Shown here: positions 1 to 10,922 of the stretch, one piece after another | Position numbering within the stretch: the stretch's first letter is position 1 | Layout of the letters: each line of letters opens with the position of its first letter | Assembly: GCA_003439945.1 (NCBI GenBank) | Contig: QVRM01002457.1 | Span: 719,761 to 783,760, forward strand | Direction of reading: 5' to 3' | Source: Dermanyssus gallinae | Taxonomy: Eukaryota > Arthropoda > Arachnida > Mesostigmata > Dermanyssidae | Length of the DNA: 64,000 nt | Notes under the pieces: generated by a model | Database searches by the model: none | What the model saw: the letters and a program-made list of their open reading frames with translations, nothing else | Told to the model about the DNA's origin: nothing | Program-made: the position numbers and the translations under genes

Positions 1-1512
1 CAAAACAACAACAACAACAATGACGACCTCTATAACCGTATTATCGTGCTATCCCCACCGCCGCCATCCTTGCGATGATGGGTTTATCGAGTTTAGTCGA
101 TGGCTGGGTCAACTGCCCACCCATCATCATCATTGTCTGCCTGCCTGCCTACCGTTATATCGGTAGTACCTATTCTCACGAAGGACATGATCCGATCTCT
201 TCATATCTGCGTACATGATCAAACATGATCCGATCTCACAAACTGCAACTATAACAGCAGCAGCAGCAGCAGCAGCAACAACAACAATAATCAAACTACA
301 ACAACAACAGCAACAACAACAACAGCAATAATCAAACTACAACAGCAACAACAGCAACAACAATCAAACAACAACAGCAACAACAATCAAACTACAACAA
401 CAATAGCAACAATCAAACAACGGCAATATTGCTGTTGCCTGGCTGGCTAGCGGTTACGGACAACAACAACAACAACAGCAGCAACAACAATCAAACTACA
501 ACAACAACAGCAACAGCAACAATAGTAGCAACAATCAAACAACGGCGGCAATATTGCTGTTGCCTGGCTGGCTAGCGGTTACGGTCGTGATGCTGGCGTT
601 GGCGGTAATGGTGGTGATCATGATCATCCGCGCCACCCGCACACCAGCAAAGCCACCCAGCAAAACCGCCCTCCAGACAGACAGATAGATACAAACGTAC
701 AACATACGTAATCAGGCGTCTTGTAGCACAACAGTCTAACAGTTTAACAGTACTTAGCAGTTAGCGGTTAAGACGGCCCAACTTCGGGGGCGGCAGCGAT
801 GACGTTGATGATGATAATGCTGGTGATGGTGGTGGTGGTGATGGTGGTAATGATAATGATCACGACAACAACAAAAACAACAACAACAACGACAACATTA
901 ACGCTGCTCCCGAGCGACGCGCGACCAACACCGAAGCCACCAACGCCTCCACGTTCGAACACTCGTCCGTTCGTTGTTCGCCGCCCGTTGTTCGCCCGTA
1001 ACCGCACTTGCGTGCATCACCCGTCAACAAAACACACACACACACTTACTTACCTAGTTAACTCTACGCGCGTACTCTCGTCGTATACGCATGCACATCA
1101 ACAACCAACATCACAACAACCAGAACAACGGCAATAACGACGACGACGATGCCGACGGAAACAACAACATCAATAATAACAACAACAACAATGATTACAA
1201 CTACTACACCGACTACACCGACTACTACATCGACTACAACAGCATCAGCAGCAGCAACAGCATAACAAGCATCTGCAGCCACAACGGAAGCTGCACCAAG
1301 CAGTTGTTGCTGTTGTTGTTGTTGTTGCTGTTGTTGTTGTTGTTGCTGCTGGAAACGGCAGGAAGGAGTACACGACGCAAAATCACCAAATCTCGTCGTC
1401 GCCGCCGCCTCCTTCTCAATCAAGAACACGAATATACGAAAACGCACGCACTCACTCTGCTACAGACGGGGACTGGCGAAGAAGAAGCATCAGACTACTA
1501 CGTCTGGTCGTG

Positions 1513-1548
<36 letters not shown>

Positions 1549-1560
1549 TCATCGGAGACT
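1..1560. repeat. CAA/CAG/GAC trinucleotide-rich low-complexity block
   Basis: The block is dominated by interspersed CAA, CAG, GAT and GAC triplets, with a pure (TAG)n run at about 1513-1548. All frames are open for long stretches and read as homopolymers (Gln/Asn/Thr or Leu/Val), so ORFs here are products of composition. CAG/CAA-rich DNA of this kind is common in arthropod 5'-UTRs and promoters, but no splice sites, conserved protein or start context supports a gene. Confidence 0.8.
370..583 (+). repeat. Imperfect tandem duplication of about 120 bp
   Basis: Two copies of a CAA-rich stretch each end in the same unique 40-bp segment, ATATTGCTGTTGCCTGGCTG and onward, once ending at about 459 and again at about 582. 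The second copy has an extra GGC. A local tandem duplication inside the triplet block explains this. Confidence 0.8.
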
Positions 1561-3052
1561 ACTCATTGGGTCGGTCGGTTGGTCCCTCACAAACATACAC
1601 ACTCACTCACTCCTCGCTCTCACACTCAGCAGCCAGTAGAGTAGTCATTCCATCATCGCAGCCGCAGCAGCTACTAGCGACTAGAGAGTTTGTTTAGGTG
1701 CGCATGCTCAATAGCGCTCACGCGCCAGAGATCACGCGACGGATGGTGCTGCAAAGCAAGATGGCCGCCCGGCCAGGCCAGCCAGCCGACCGGCCGACCG
1801 ACCGACCGGCTGATGGCGGGTGGGTGAAACGCTCCTTTCCTTCCTTCCTGACTGACTGGGTCGGTGGGTGGGTGGGTGGGTGGTTGATTTGTGGGTGACG
1901 GCGCCCGCGCCAGCGGCGGCGGCGGAAGCGGAAGCGCACCGCTAACACCCGCCAAATTCGAACGCGCGGTTGAATGGTCGTCAAGTCGTCAGCAATGCGT
2001 TTTGTATTTGTCTTTTTGTTGGGGTGTGGGAAGCGGGGAAGAATGGGATGGGGCGGCGTTTTTCATTTGTGTTCCTTGTGTTTAGTTAAGAGGTGTCGTG
2101 AATGCCTGTGAGGCATCCGCGTCGCTGGCAGCTAGTTGACAGCAGGTGACTGATGAAACATATGATTATTATTATCAATAATGCGTAGGACTTTCAAAGT
2201 CCTCCTACTTTCGTAGGACTTTGCGTACTACTCTCAAAGTACTTTTTTTTCTTTCTTTTTTTTCAATATTAGGGTTTTAATCATATAACTATATTCCAGC
2301 GGTACACTTTCGTTTTACATCACTGAACTCTCAACTTTTACTACTACTACTATTACTGCTACTACTACAAAGGCCGGCTATCCTTTCCAGCTCTTCCAAG
2401 ACAGTCGGGATTGGTATCATGCAGCATTTGTTTAATAAGCATCGCCGATTCGACTCACGCTCACTCCGTTGATTTCGTGCTGATAATAGTGCCTAATCTC
2501 AAGATTCGATTAATTAATTGTGTGAATACTATAGCTTTAACGCTGGATCGTGGCGAGCCGTGCCCATAAATCTGTGTGTGCTCAATGATGGACCCCGTAA
2601 ATGTAATAGTTGTTGGAGTTAAGTCATATCGGTAATCCACACTTCGGTTACGCCCCCGGTTATGTACAATAATAATACGCTTATAAAGAAGCATCCTAAA
2701 GAAGCGCTAACGCATTATTGCGCAAGCGATAATAATTAGCAATTTTTAAACAGATCACATTGTGTACACTAAAATTGTAAGCAATATCAAACACTTCCCA
2801 TTGCCAAGGAAAACCTCACTTTTAAATTGAGAATCAGTGGACACTAGCTAGCTAAAAGCTCGTCGGCAAACAGCGAAATGCGCATGCGTCTTGAGCGAAT
2901 CGTACAGCTCTCTTTTTGAATACGGAAATAGTTGATGATTGGCACGGCCATTCTACCCGACTAATATAATTAGGCACATATATAAACCCAAACTCAACAT
3001 ATACATACATATCCTCTAAGACCAATATACAATTAAAGATGTGGTTGCGTGC
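1561..3052. other. No gene recognised; CG-rich then AT-rich unique sequence
   Basis: From 1740 to 2050 the sequence is rich in GACCGGCC and GGGTGG short repeats. From 2100 onward it is AT-rich and unique. No protein family, RNA gene or transposon end was seen in any frame. A small hairpin lies at 2185-2208 (GTAGG ACTTT C AAAGT CCT CCTAC). Confidence 0.6.

Positions 3053-3083
<31 letters not shown>
3053..3083. repeat. (TA)n microsatellite
   Basis: A pure TA array directly abuts the LTR remnant of the Ty3/gypsy element that begins at 3085. Confidence 0.95.
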
Positions 3084-3084
<1 letters not shown>

Positions 3085-3085
<1 letters not shown>

Positions 3086-3130
3086 GTAGTATCCACCACC
3101 CTAACGACCGGACGACGACCGTTACGAGCA
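3085..3130 (-). repeat. LTR terminal remnant of the gypsy element
   Basis: The sequence TGTAGTATCCACCACCCTAA and its continuation is close to the reverse complement of the terminal part of the LTRs at 11040-11080 and 12545-12589, which end ...ACACTACA. Only about 45 bp is left; the rest of the LTR is absent because a (TA)n array starts immediately at 3083. Confidence 0.7.
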
Positions 3131-3397
3131 CGTCTCATTCGCCGTGGACGTCCTTCACACGGCGCGCTGTTGTTTTCGGGTTGTTCTTCTGGCGCACCTC
3201 GTCTTTCTTCTTCAGGTCTCTGCTGTGCACCTTGATCCGGACGCTGTAGATAGCCTGGCCTCTGCGCTGCCCGTGCGACCTGTGGTTGGGCGGCACGCGT
3301 CAACCGGTTCCTGTGCCATCTCCTACCGTCTTCCAACTCGTACATGTCTTCACCGACTTGTCTTTTTACTCTTGTCGGTGGGCCATACTTCTCCTCT

Positions 3398-3930
3398 TCA
3401 TTTGCAGCGACTGGTCTCCGTATTCAGACCCTTTTGTTTGTTCTGTCTTGACCCCACTCGCACTCGCTCATCCTCATCATTCTGATTGGTGTTTCCTCGC
3501 CGGAAATCCGCGTCCAGTTTCGTCCTCATAGACCGTCCATGTAGTAAATCAGCGGGCGATTTGCCTACGGTTGCGTAGTGTGCGCCGATCATCTCGGTCA
3601 GGCGTCTCCGCCGGTCGCCGTTCACTTGGGCGGCCGACCAGATGAAACCGCCCAGTGTCCTATTGAATCTTTCCACCAACCCATTTGAGGGTGGTACACG
3701 GGTGTACGTATGTGTCGAATTCCAAAGTCGGTCATGAATTCTTCGAACTCATAGCTCAGGAACTGGGGTCCGTTGTCCGTTACTATGCTAACCGGAATGC
3801 CTTCACGGTATATGAGCCGGTGTAACATGCCAATGATCCGACGAGCTGTTGTTTCTGCCATGAACCTTACCTCAGCCCACTTTGAATAGTAACTCATGAC
3901 GCCCACCGCGTATCGCGCTTCCGGTCCCAA
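3398..3930 (-). pseudogene. Integrase catalytic core and C-terminal part, gypsy type (broken)
   Basis: The first ORF (3622-3930) carries YYSKWAE and VTDNGPQF, the regions around the first and second Asp of the integrase DDE triad. It then loses frame after TPVYHPQ. The frame resumes at 3679 with VERFNRTLGG, which holds the third catalytic residue, Glu. A frameshift at about 3660-3680 therefore separates the second Asp from the Glu. The position normally occupied by the first Asp (VVVDYYSKW in intact family members) reads MSYYSKW, so that Asp also seems lost. The family role is strand transfer of retrotransposon cDNA into the genome. This copy cannot make an active enzyme. Confidence 0.85.
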
Positions 3931-4023
3931 TGAGCTGTCCGGATGTCGACTGCTAGCCTCGTCCAGGGCTGGGCTGGCCAGGGCGTCGTCCTTACGAGTG
4001 CTGTGGCAGCCACCGCTGCCTTG

Positions 4024-4314
4024 TCATGTAATGCGCACAACCTTGCGCACCAACCGCGTACCGCTTCCTCTACAATTTTGTCTTTTCAGGACCGGCCACC
4101 AGAACGTGTTTCGCAGTCGATGTTTCGTTTTCACCATCCCCTCATGCGCATCCTCGTGGGCCATCTGGAACGCTCTCTTTCGAAGTTGCTGCGGCAGAAC
4201 TACTTTATCTCCTCTCATTAGTACGCCCTGCGTTTCGGATGGGTCATGAACAACGGAGGCCCATCGCTCGGCTTGCGCCAGTCGAGGCCGTTTTAACCTA
4301 AGCCATCTTCTCAC
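4024..4314 (-). pseudogene. Integrase N-terminal HHCC zinc domain, gypsy type
   Basis: The ORF contains LPQQLRKRAFQMAHEDAHEG followed by KTKHRLRNTFWWP, the typical H(x3)H lead-in of Ty3/gypsy integrase, where a zinc-binding domain precedes the core. The two Cys expected after WWP are disrupted: the frame runs into ...RQNCRGSG and a stop. It lies between the RNase H fragment and the integrase core, as expected for a pol polyprotein. Confidence 0.8.
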
Positions 4315-4566
4315 ACTCTGAATGTCCGGGTCAGCTAAAGAACAACTTACAACCTCCTCCCACTGTATTGGCCTTTACTTTTCTTCTAGTGTTGATACTA
4401 TCATATCCTGACCATCACACGCTTCAAACATTTCTTTTGTCGGCAGTCGAGAGAGCATGTCGGGTATATTGTTTGTTATACCGCTTCTAAATTTTACCTC
4501 AAATGAGTAGTTTCTCAGCCTTTCTACCCACCGACCTATCCTCATTGGCGCTCGTCCCTCCCCCTT

Positions 4567-4965
4567 TTAGCTAAGTAGTGCTATCAGCGCCTGATGGTCT
4601 GTGCGTAACGTAAACCTTCTTCCCCACAGGAACGTGTGCCACCGTTCGATCGCAAACACGCTCACTAATGCCTCCCGCTCTCCCGTGGAATACCTTTGCT
4701 GTGTAGGTGTTAGCGAGCACGATGCATACGCTATTGGCCGCTCTTCTCCGTCCTGCTCTTGCAGTAGCACTGCTCTTAATCCGTGCCCTGACGCGTCCGT
4801 CGCCACTATCGTGGGTGCTGTTGGATCGAAAATGGATAAAAGTGCCGCCGCTACTATACTTGCTTTCAGGTTATCTACACTAGGTCGTACCCCGTGTTCG
4901 TTAATGGTAAACCCGACGAAGTTAATCTCCTTGGTTCCCAAAACACCCTTTTCATTTAGCGTCAT
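4567..4965 (-). pseudogene. Gypsy RT tail and RNase H domain
   Basis: GTKEINFVGFTINEHGVRP is the RT thumb-side segment (FLGH/FVGF motif). PTIVATDASGHGLRAVLLQE carries the first RNase H Asp; RPIAYASCSLTPTQQRYSTG leads to the Glu in EREAL; LRTDHQAL carries the last Asp. All these catalytic residues are visible in this fragment. The domain degrades RNA in RNA:DNA hybrids during element replication. Stops separate it from the RT upstream. Confidence 0.88.
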
Positions 4966-4979
4966 TCCTGATTCTTGGA

Positions 4980-5307
4980 TTCATTGTAGCACCATGCGTA
5001 ACCTTACATTATGCTCCCCTTTGGACGTTCCAAATACTAAAATATCACCTAAATATATGACCTATCCCTTTAGTCCTTGTAGCAGGTTTTTCATTAATCG
5101 TTGGAAAGCCGCAGGTGCCGACGCCAACCCGAAGCAAACCCTTTTATATCGAAACGATCCCCACGGGATTACAAACGCTGTGAGGTCTCGTGACCTTTTA
5201 TCCAATTCAACCTGGTGATATGCCGAAAGCGCGTCTAGCTTTGAAAACCACTTGGCCCCGCAAATCGTCCAGATGCGGTAGAGGGAAAACAACTGGCTCA
5301 ATAACAT
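4980..5307 (-). pseudogene. Gypsy reverse transcriptase palm region with altered active site
   Basis: The fragment reads WFSKLDALSAYHQVELD (motif A, Asp present), then FCFGL-like CFGLASAPAAFQRLM (motif B), then VIYLGDILVFG where family members have Y(V/L/I)DD. The first Asp of the YxDD box is therefore Gly here, which would abolish polymerisation. A TAG codon precedes VIYLGD and a TGA lies about 24 codons later, both in the same frame as the RNase H that follows. A frameshift near 5265 separates this part from the upstream segment (PLPHLDDL). Confidence 0.88.
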
Positions 5308-5855
5308 CGTTCTCCAATTGTTTATCTAATTCGGCTTTCACCGCCGTCACCACGGTGAGCGGTAACCTCCTCGACTTGTGCTGCACCGGCCTAACATTCT
5401 CCTTAAGTCGCACTCTGTGCTGCACGCCTTTAACCAGCCCCAGCGTCCCCGAAAACAGTTCCCGAAACTCGTTCTCTATTTGAATCGTTTTAACTTCTGC
5501 CGCCGAGCATGATCGTGCCGCACAATCGATTATAATACCTAGTTTAGCTAGCGTGTCGCGTCCTAGCACCGACCTACCATTAGCTACGACGAATAAAAAA
5601 TACTTTCGGGGTTGACTCTCAGCCAAAATTTAACGTCAATGGGACTGCTTTGCGCATTGCTTCACAGACGGACCCCCATAAATACAAATGTGCAACGGTG
5701 GGGCTCGAACCCGCGCACCTATGTGTCTCCTCCGGTCGCGAGGCACAGACGAACGCACGACGCCACCGGGCTCGACTAGCTACGATGAATAAATCGCATT
5801 CAGCATCCCGACTGCCCAGTTTGAGGTGGCATCTAGCCATTATACCTGGCAGCCG
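5207..5855 (-). pseudogene. Gypsy protease end and RT N-terminus, split by a SINE
   Basis: The segment right of the SINE encodes CHLKLGSRDAECDLFIVA. The segment left of it resumes with FVVANGRSVLGRDTLAKLG, the C-terminal part of a retropepsin. It then runs through KENVRPVQHKSRRLP into the start of RT. The duplicated target site of the SINE encodes F(I/V)VA on both sides, so removing the SINE and one target copy restores a continuous coding context. The catalytic D(T/S)G of the protease is not visible; upstream sequence is lost or too decayed. Confidence 0.82.
5598..5776 (-). mobile_element. SINE1 copy A (tRNA-derived), inserted in the gypsy element
   Basis: On the minus strand it starts GTCGAGCCCGGTGGCG, has an A-box-like TGGCGTCGTGCG and a clear B box GGTTCGAGCCCC, then the tRNA-unrelated body (TGCACATTTGTATTTATGGG) and ends GAAAGTATTTTT. 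It is flanked by a 17-bp target-site duplication, TAGCTACGAYGAATAAA, at 5581-5597 and 5777-5793 (one mismatch). The tRNA-like head would supply an internal Pol III promoter; mobilisation depends on a partner LINE. Confidence 0.92.
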
Positions 5856-5860
5856 CTGTG

Positions 5861-6213
5861 TAGTTTTTTTTTACTGACCAGGCGCTTCGCTGCCAGACTG
5901 GACCTCGACACTCGTCTATGCTCCCTCAAGAGAAGGGACTCTGAGGGAGCACCGTCTCAGCTTTCGCTCCAAGAAAAATCGACAGTTTCCGGCAGGGAAA
6001 ACTGGCACAAAAGTTTGCTGCAACGGGTGACGCTATGCTGTCTCCATCATGCCCGGACAATACTCATAGATAAACATCGAGGTAAAGCAAGTGCTGTGTC
6101 AGGCATTGTAGCCGCTTGGTGACGAATGAGGTGGGTGACATAGGTGAAGAGGGATTACATAACAGCCTACACGTTCACAGGCGATAAATATGCCTCCCAT
6201 ATATATATATATA
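5861..6213. other. No gene recognised; ends in a short (TA)n
   Basis: Unique sequence follows the gypsy fragment. A TA run at about 6199-6212 abuts the 3' end of the RLE-type LINE copy that begins at 6214. Confidence 0.5.
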
Positions 6214-6599
6214 AAATATTGTAATGATTTATCACGTGTGTCACGTGAGGTTAAGAATCAGCTGTCCGTGTCCTTGCTTGATGGTAGCCCCCGCTCTTAT
6301 GGACCCGGTGCGAGCGGTATATCCTCAAGGTTCCTTGCAGCGTTAAAACGGTAAGATCCATAAGATTCCTCTTCGTGACGCCGAGCCCTAAGAGCGTCCT
6401 CGCAGATTCGGGGTCCCATACACCACTCATAGAGATAGTGATGGATCCGAATCTGCGAGGTTTTTGCGGGTCGGGGAGCGCCGCCCTTAGGAACTCGACG
6501 TCATATTTGGTGATCTTGTTCTGCCGCGCTTTTGCCAGGTGCCGGTTCGGGCCAACCTCGGCATCTAAAACCCAGTTCTCGGTGTTGTTATTACGAGGT
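6214..6599 (-). mobile_element. RLE-LINE copy 1, 5'-truncated (endonuclease C-terminus and 3' end)
   Basis: This minus-strand segment is a close homologue of 34485-34927. It encodes the same C-terminal stretch of the restriction-like endonuclease LINE from WVLDAEV to the end, and ends at the same 3' terminus (AATAAATCATTACAATATTT in this copy). Most of the 3' UTR between the CACGTGAC box and the terminus is missing. Both borders touch (TA)n arrays: 6199-6212 at its 3' end and 6600-6625 at its truncated 5' end. Confidence 0.88.
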
Positions 6600-6716
6600 C
6601 TATATATATATATATATATATATAGGTTTCACGTTCCGTAGCGACACAAGACAGCCCTCGATTTTTATCGATACAACATGTGATAGACATAACACCTCAA
6701 TAGAACAGCCTTCAAC

Positions 6717-6795
<79 letters not shown>

Positions 6796-6868
6796 TATGT
6801 GTGTGCGCGTGGAAAGGAATGGTATCAATAAAATATGTGATAGACATAACCGCTCAGTAGAGCTGCCT
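6600..6868. repeat. (TA)n arrays with a 47-bp direct duplication
   Basis: TA arrays occupy 6600-6625 and 6719-6798. The long one is bracketed by two diverged copies of a 47-bp segment containing TGTGATAGACATAAC (6668-6714 and 6821-6868). Strand slippage or a duplication spanning the array would explain this. Confidence 0.8.
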
Positions 6869-7504
6869 CTCTCATTAACATTTCTCCCGATAGCCCTGTT
6901 TCTATTCTATGATAAATTGGTGATAAGCTTAATCGGCACTTTGCAACAATAGGCTGGCCGAGTGTTGCGCCCCTTAGCTTAGATGGTGTGTAGACTGCCT
7001 CTCAGAGGAAACTGTTTAAAATTGGCCGCGCGTTTTACTGTCGGCCCTATTATAAAAAAATTGCGAACTCTCGTATATTCCCCATACACCTTAAGGCCTC
7101 TTTAGTGATTCCGTTTTAAAAACGAAAGTGTGATAAAACACAACCCGCCAGCTGCCTTCTCATATATCCGGTTGACCATGTGTTCAAAAATTCAATAAAA
7201 TTGCTCTGTTAAGCTTTAGCGTCATTCGTTATCCTCAGAATTTCTGTTATATCATCAATTTGGTATCCGCCGTGGTCGATCTGTGGAGTTGGCCCTCGTC
7301 CCCTTATGGCCATTTGAGCTAGACCTAAAATGTCTCGGAGTCTTTCTAGACGTTGCTGTAGCTTTCAGTTGTCTTATTCGCTAATTTATTTTTTAAGGGT
7401 TTCACGTATTTGGGTGTTTAGCGAGCATAGTTGAATGGTTCCGCTTGTAGCGAACCTCAAGAATTCAGGCTGTAAAGGTTGGGTCGGTCGAGTCCTCATG
7501 TAAA
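6869..7504. other. No gene recognised
   Basis: AT-rich unique sequence without a supported ORF, repeat or RNA gene. Confidence 0.5.
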
Positions 7505-8290
7505 TTTATAGCTGTCGGCACCCCGCAGGGTTACCTGCTCGGCCTTTCTGTATTTAATTCTTATTAATTTTATTCTCTTGAATATCCTAAGGGATAACTT
7601 AGGCAAGCCGATTGCTTTTGCTGATGACACGACGTCGGTTGAATGCCTTCAAGGTCTGTTAGGACTTGCCTCATCTCGCCTCACAAGTGAAATCTACAAT
7701 ACAATTGGTTTTGTCGTTAATTACAGAATGATGAACATTATTTTCAGCTAAAGCTGCACCTCGCCAGGAAAATGTGCCTAGCAGGGACAGAATTAGTTAG
7801 TCCTCGCATACACCACAAAATGTCTCGACCTAATTTCGCACGTGTGCATTTAGAATACATAAAGCCTAAATGCTACGCCATCATTTCAGCCCTTTATTGC
7901 ATGCGGCTTATCGGCGTTTCCCTGGACGGCCTGATCTTGGTCTTCAAACCCCTGTTCCTGCCAGTCCTCTTCTACGGCGTTCTTATATGATGGAGTGGGT
8001 TGGAGGTTGTTCTGTGTCGAGCTCAAATAATACAAAGCGATATTTTAAGAGCCACATTTAGCAGGCAACGCAGAGACTCCGCCAGAGGATGGATTCTATG
8101 CAGTTTTAATCCCCTTCTGGTTGACTCGCTCTATTTGCTGAGGGTTGCCACTGCTCACAGAATTATTCCCTGTGATGTTTCTTTTTCTCTTGCTCCCTTG
8201 TTCCGTATGTTTTCGAGACGTGCCACAGCATGTGTAGGGCCACGATTATTTACAAAATAAAGTCAGCAAAGCTATTGTGTTTCGTTCGTT
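7505..8290 (+). pseudogene. LINE-A copy 1: decayed non-LTR reverse transcriptase and C-terminus
   Basis: Reading across frames, GTPQG (motif B) occurs near 7518 and FADDTTSVE (motif C, both Asp kept) near 7617. A thumb-like stretch ending LFYGVLI lies near 7960, and a C-terminal segment (PLLVDSLYLLRVATAHR) near 8115. These are the RT landmarks of Jockey/CR1-like non-LTR elements in the right order. Stops and frameshifts occur every few dozen codons, so it is dead. The clade cannot be fixed from this much sequence. Confidence 0.72.
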
Positions 8291-8465
8291 TGTTCATGAC
8301 ATGGGGTAACACGTTTCGTCATGGTTAGGGCGGCGCACGTACGTTTTAGCGTTGTGTTTCTTCGCCTGATGTGCGTATTTCTTGACTAACACACTCTTAT
8401 TTCTATGAGAACTGACGCATTGTATTATGCGCAGTTCCTTTAGAACATCACGTTTTAAATATTGA

Positions 8466-8468
<3 letters not shown>

Positions 8469-8507
<39 letters not shown>
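8469..8507. repeat. (TA)n microsatellite
   Basis: Pure TA array followed by ACACACAC. Confidence 0.95.
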
Positions 8508-8515
<8 letters not shown>

Positions 8516-8559
8516 TGAGTGCAGTCTCCAAGTAAAACCGGATTGTTAGTAAGTGTGAG

Positions 8560-8780
8560 CCAATTGAGTCCGTTCAACTTCGAGGAATAGTTAAAATCTC
8601 GAATTTACTCTGCGCGTTCTTTCACACGATGTCCTGTACATAGATTTCGGGGATACCATATGAATCTCACAAACTGGATCAGATTTTCCCAAGGTTACTT
8701 CTCCGCGGACACTATACACACCACATGAAACACAAAATCAAATACTAAGCTACTAGAAAACAATCACCATTGTGCTCGCG
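8560..8780 (+). mobile_element. LINE-A fragment (linker between endonuclease and RT)
   Basis: The stretch around 8670-8725 (ACAAACTGGATCAGAT, then GGTTACTTCT and GCGGAC) is nearly the same as 10428-10480 in the larger LINE-A copy. Both encode TNWIR followed by a GYF(F/S)AD segment. Only this short piece of the element is recognisable. Confidence 0.7.
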
Positions 8781-9747
8781 GCGATTATCTAATCTAAATT
8801 ATCAAACACTGAGGATAAACAGCTAGGTGTTCCGTTTCGATGATACGTCCAGTAAGGCTATAATGAATGTGTTGAATATTTTTTCGTCCAGTGGTTTGCC
8901 ATCGTTGTGGTCTTTGTCTGTTTGCTAGCGGTTTTCTTGACATAGCTCGTCTTGCCAGATGCACCATCTTTTTGCAGGACGGGGGGGGGGGGGGGGCAGT
9001 TCAGCAAAACAGCTCTACTACTGCATTCGAACGCTATTCTGTTTCCGTTGAGGCGCGCACCAAAGTCTAACATAATTCAGTGGTTACTCAGACAGACGCA
9101 AATGCCATTACGGCGCTGCATCCTTCTATGTGCTCCGTGGTAACAAGGTTGGACAATTTCCATTGGAGAGCCTTGTTCTCCGAGGGGGGAGCAAAGCGTG
9201 AGCCGAATATATATGCCCTTCGACAGTGAGGTGGCATCGCAAAGACATCGCACAGCCGCAGTTCAGTAGGTAGGCTCCATTGCAGTATACAACGCGCATA
9301 ATAATAATAATAAAATGCCCGTCCTAAAGTGAAGACCAAGAAAGACATATATAAGCGATACACAACTGTTGAATGAGAAAGTACCTTGAGGAATTACAAC
9401 CGCTTCCAACGGTGAGAACACAAATCAGCACCAGGCGAATTTTCACCTTCAACATGTGTTCCAGCGTCTTTGCTGAGAAGCTTTACAAAAATTTCATGAC
9501 ACATGACCGTATATCCCGTATCCGTAAAACGTTTTCGATTGCGTAGCGGCGGTTACAAGTACTACGTCGAAGTTGCAGATGTTGGCAATTTCATTTAAGA
9601 TGAGCTCTCGGGCTTTCTTTCTTCCACGGTCAGCTGCGATCTGATCTGGAGGTAGAAAGTTACCGGAAAGCATGACCGGCCTGCGGCTGAACAGTACAGA
9701 GAACCACACCCCATAGTTGCAGTAAACATACTATACAGAACGAATTA
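8781..9747. other. Mostly unassigned; poly-G run and a weak minus-strand endonuclease-like ORF
   Basis: A run of 16 G lies at 8981-8996. On the minus strand at 9494-9709 an ORF reads RRPVMLSGNFLPPD and DRGRKKARELI, which faintly resembles the GDFN region of LINE AP endonucleases (GNFL in place of GDFN). The resemblance is too weak to call. A (TAA)n stretch sits at about 9299-9313. Confidence 0.35.
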
Positions 9748-10922
9748 AAGATGTATTTATCTCAATGCTAATTCCATTGTGAAGCCCGGTACTGTAGAAA
9801 CCCTACATAGCTCCATTAAAGGTATGCATATAGATGTAGCAATGATTACTGAGACATCGCTTACTGAACGGTTTGATCAACGGGAATCAGCGGTGGGGAA
9901 ATATTTAATGTAATCAGAGAGGATCGTGACTCACGAGGCGGTGAAGTCGTAATCCTCGTCCGAAGAAAGCTGGCATGCTCTGAGGCTGACGTACCGCTTT
10001 GCAACTCTGAGTTTGTGGCGGGTAATGTCAATGACCGCACAATGCAGCTTATAACAGCTTATTTCTTGTCTACTGGCACACATGACACTCTAAGAACTCA
10101 AATGAACATTCTAACACTAAAATCTTCCATTACTTGTGGAATGTGGAAACCATAGAGCGTTACTTACTTAATCAGCCAGAAAAATATTTGGGAGACGCTC
10201 GGCGTGTTACGAACCTCCCACGATAATACAAAGGAAGCTATATTTCTGAACCTCTGCGCCGAGTACGGGCTCCAACAACATGTTATAGAAGCAACACGCG
10301 TTGGCAGTCAAAGTGATTCGTCGGTGGAGTTCTTCATAACGGACTGCAATTCCCCCAAACAAATGCCAAGAGCAAAGCTGGATCATAAATAAAGAGAATT
10401 ACGACGCCATGAAGCTGAACTTCGACCTCACAAACTGGATCAGATGTCCCAACGGTTACTTCTTTGCGGACTCTATGCACACCAAACGTATCGAGTATGT
10501 GCGCTTTCGTATCCAGCTACATATGCCACAGCGAGCCTGCCGCATAGTGTCAATTGGCTATGTGCGTGCACTTCAAGCAGCTCTTGATCGTGAGGTCAAT
10601 TCGCATATATAGAACATTTGCCAGTTTCAGAAATCAACAAATCAACAAAGCATTCACTTAACAAAGATCTTCAGAAAAGCACGCTGTTATTCAAAACAGT
10701 TATGTAAACTTAATCCACAGATACGTGTGCAAAAGAATCGCGGTTATCTAGTGTCAATGATGCGTTCTGATGGTTATGAAAAAGCAGAACTAATAAGAAA
10801 ACACATTCACACAAATCCATCGATGGGATGATGGACTACCTCTGCAAGATTCGGGTGTCACGCATGCTGCAGATAATTATGTCGACTTAGTGGTCATGAA
10901 TGAGTTGACGTAACATAAAAAA
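9748..10922 (+). pseudogene. LINE-A copy 2, 5' part: AP-endonuclease domain
   Basis: The + strand encodes NANSIVKPGTVETLH and then IDVAMITETSL, the N-terminal NARS and TET (metal-binding Glu) motifs of LINE endonucleases. GGEVVILVRRKL and MQLITAYF follow in the right order. The segment at 10204-10392 (TKEAIFLNLCAEYGLQQHV) corresponds to the part between the GDFN and SILD boxes. The 10409-10612 ORF is the linker to RT. In intact elements the domain nicks target DNA for reverse transcription. The domain is interrupted by stops, and the element is broken at 10923 by an LTR element. Confidence 0.75.

Larger units (their letters stand above)
3085..5860 (-). mobile_element. Ty3/gypsy LTR retrotransposon, degenerate, 5' part missing
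   Basis: Reading the minus strand, the order is protease end, reverse transcriptase, RNase H, integrase zinc domain, integrase core and C-terminal tail, which is the Ty3/gypsy order. All reading frames are broken by stops and frameshifts. No gag and no upstream LTR remain beyond about 5860. The other end (3085-3130) matches the end of the 158-bp LTRs at 10923-12589, and the segment at 3130-3180 matches the region just before that element's right LTR. The two elements therefore belong to one family. A SINE lies inside the protease region. Confidence 0.85.

Noticed and set aside
1091..1516. 141-codon Asn/Asp-rich ORF, and other ORFs in the CAA/CAG block
   Set aside because: Open frames follow from triplet repeats lacking stops; composition is homopolymeric in every frame and no unique domain is present.
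2461..2694. Minus-strand ORF of 77 codons
   Set aside because: No family resemblance and no supporting context; one of many short open frames expected by chance.
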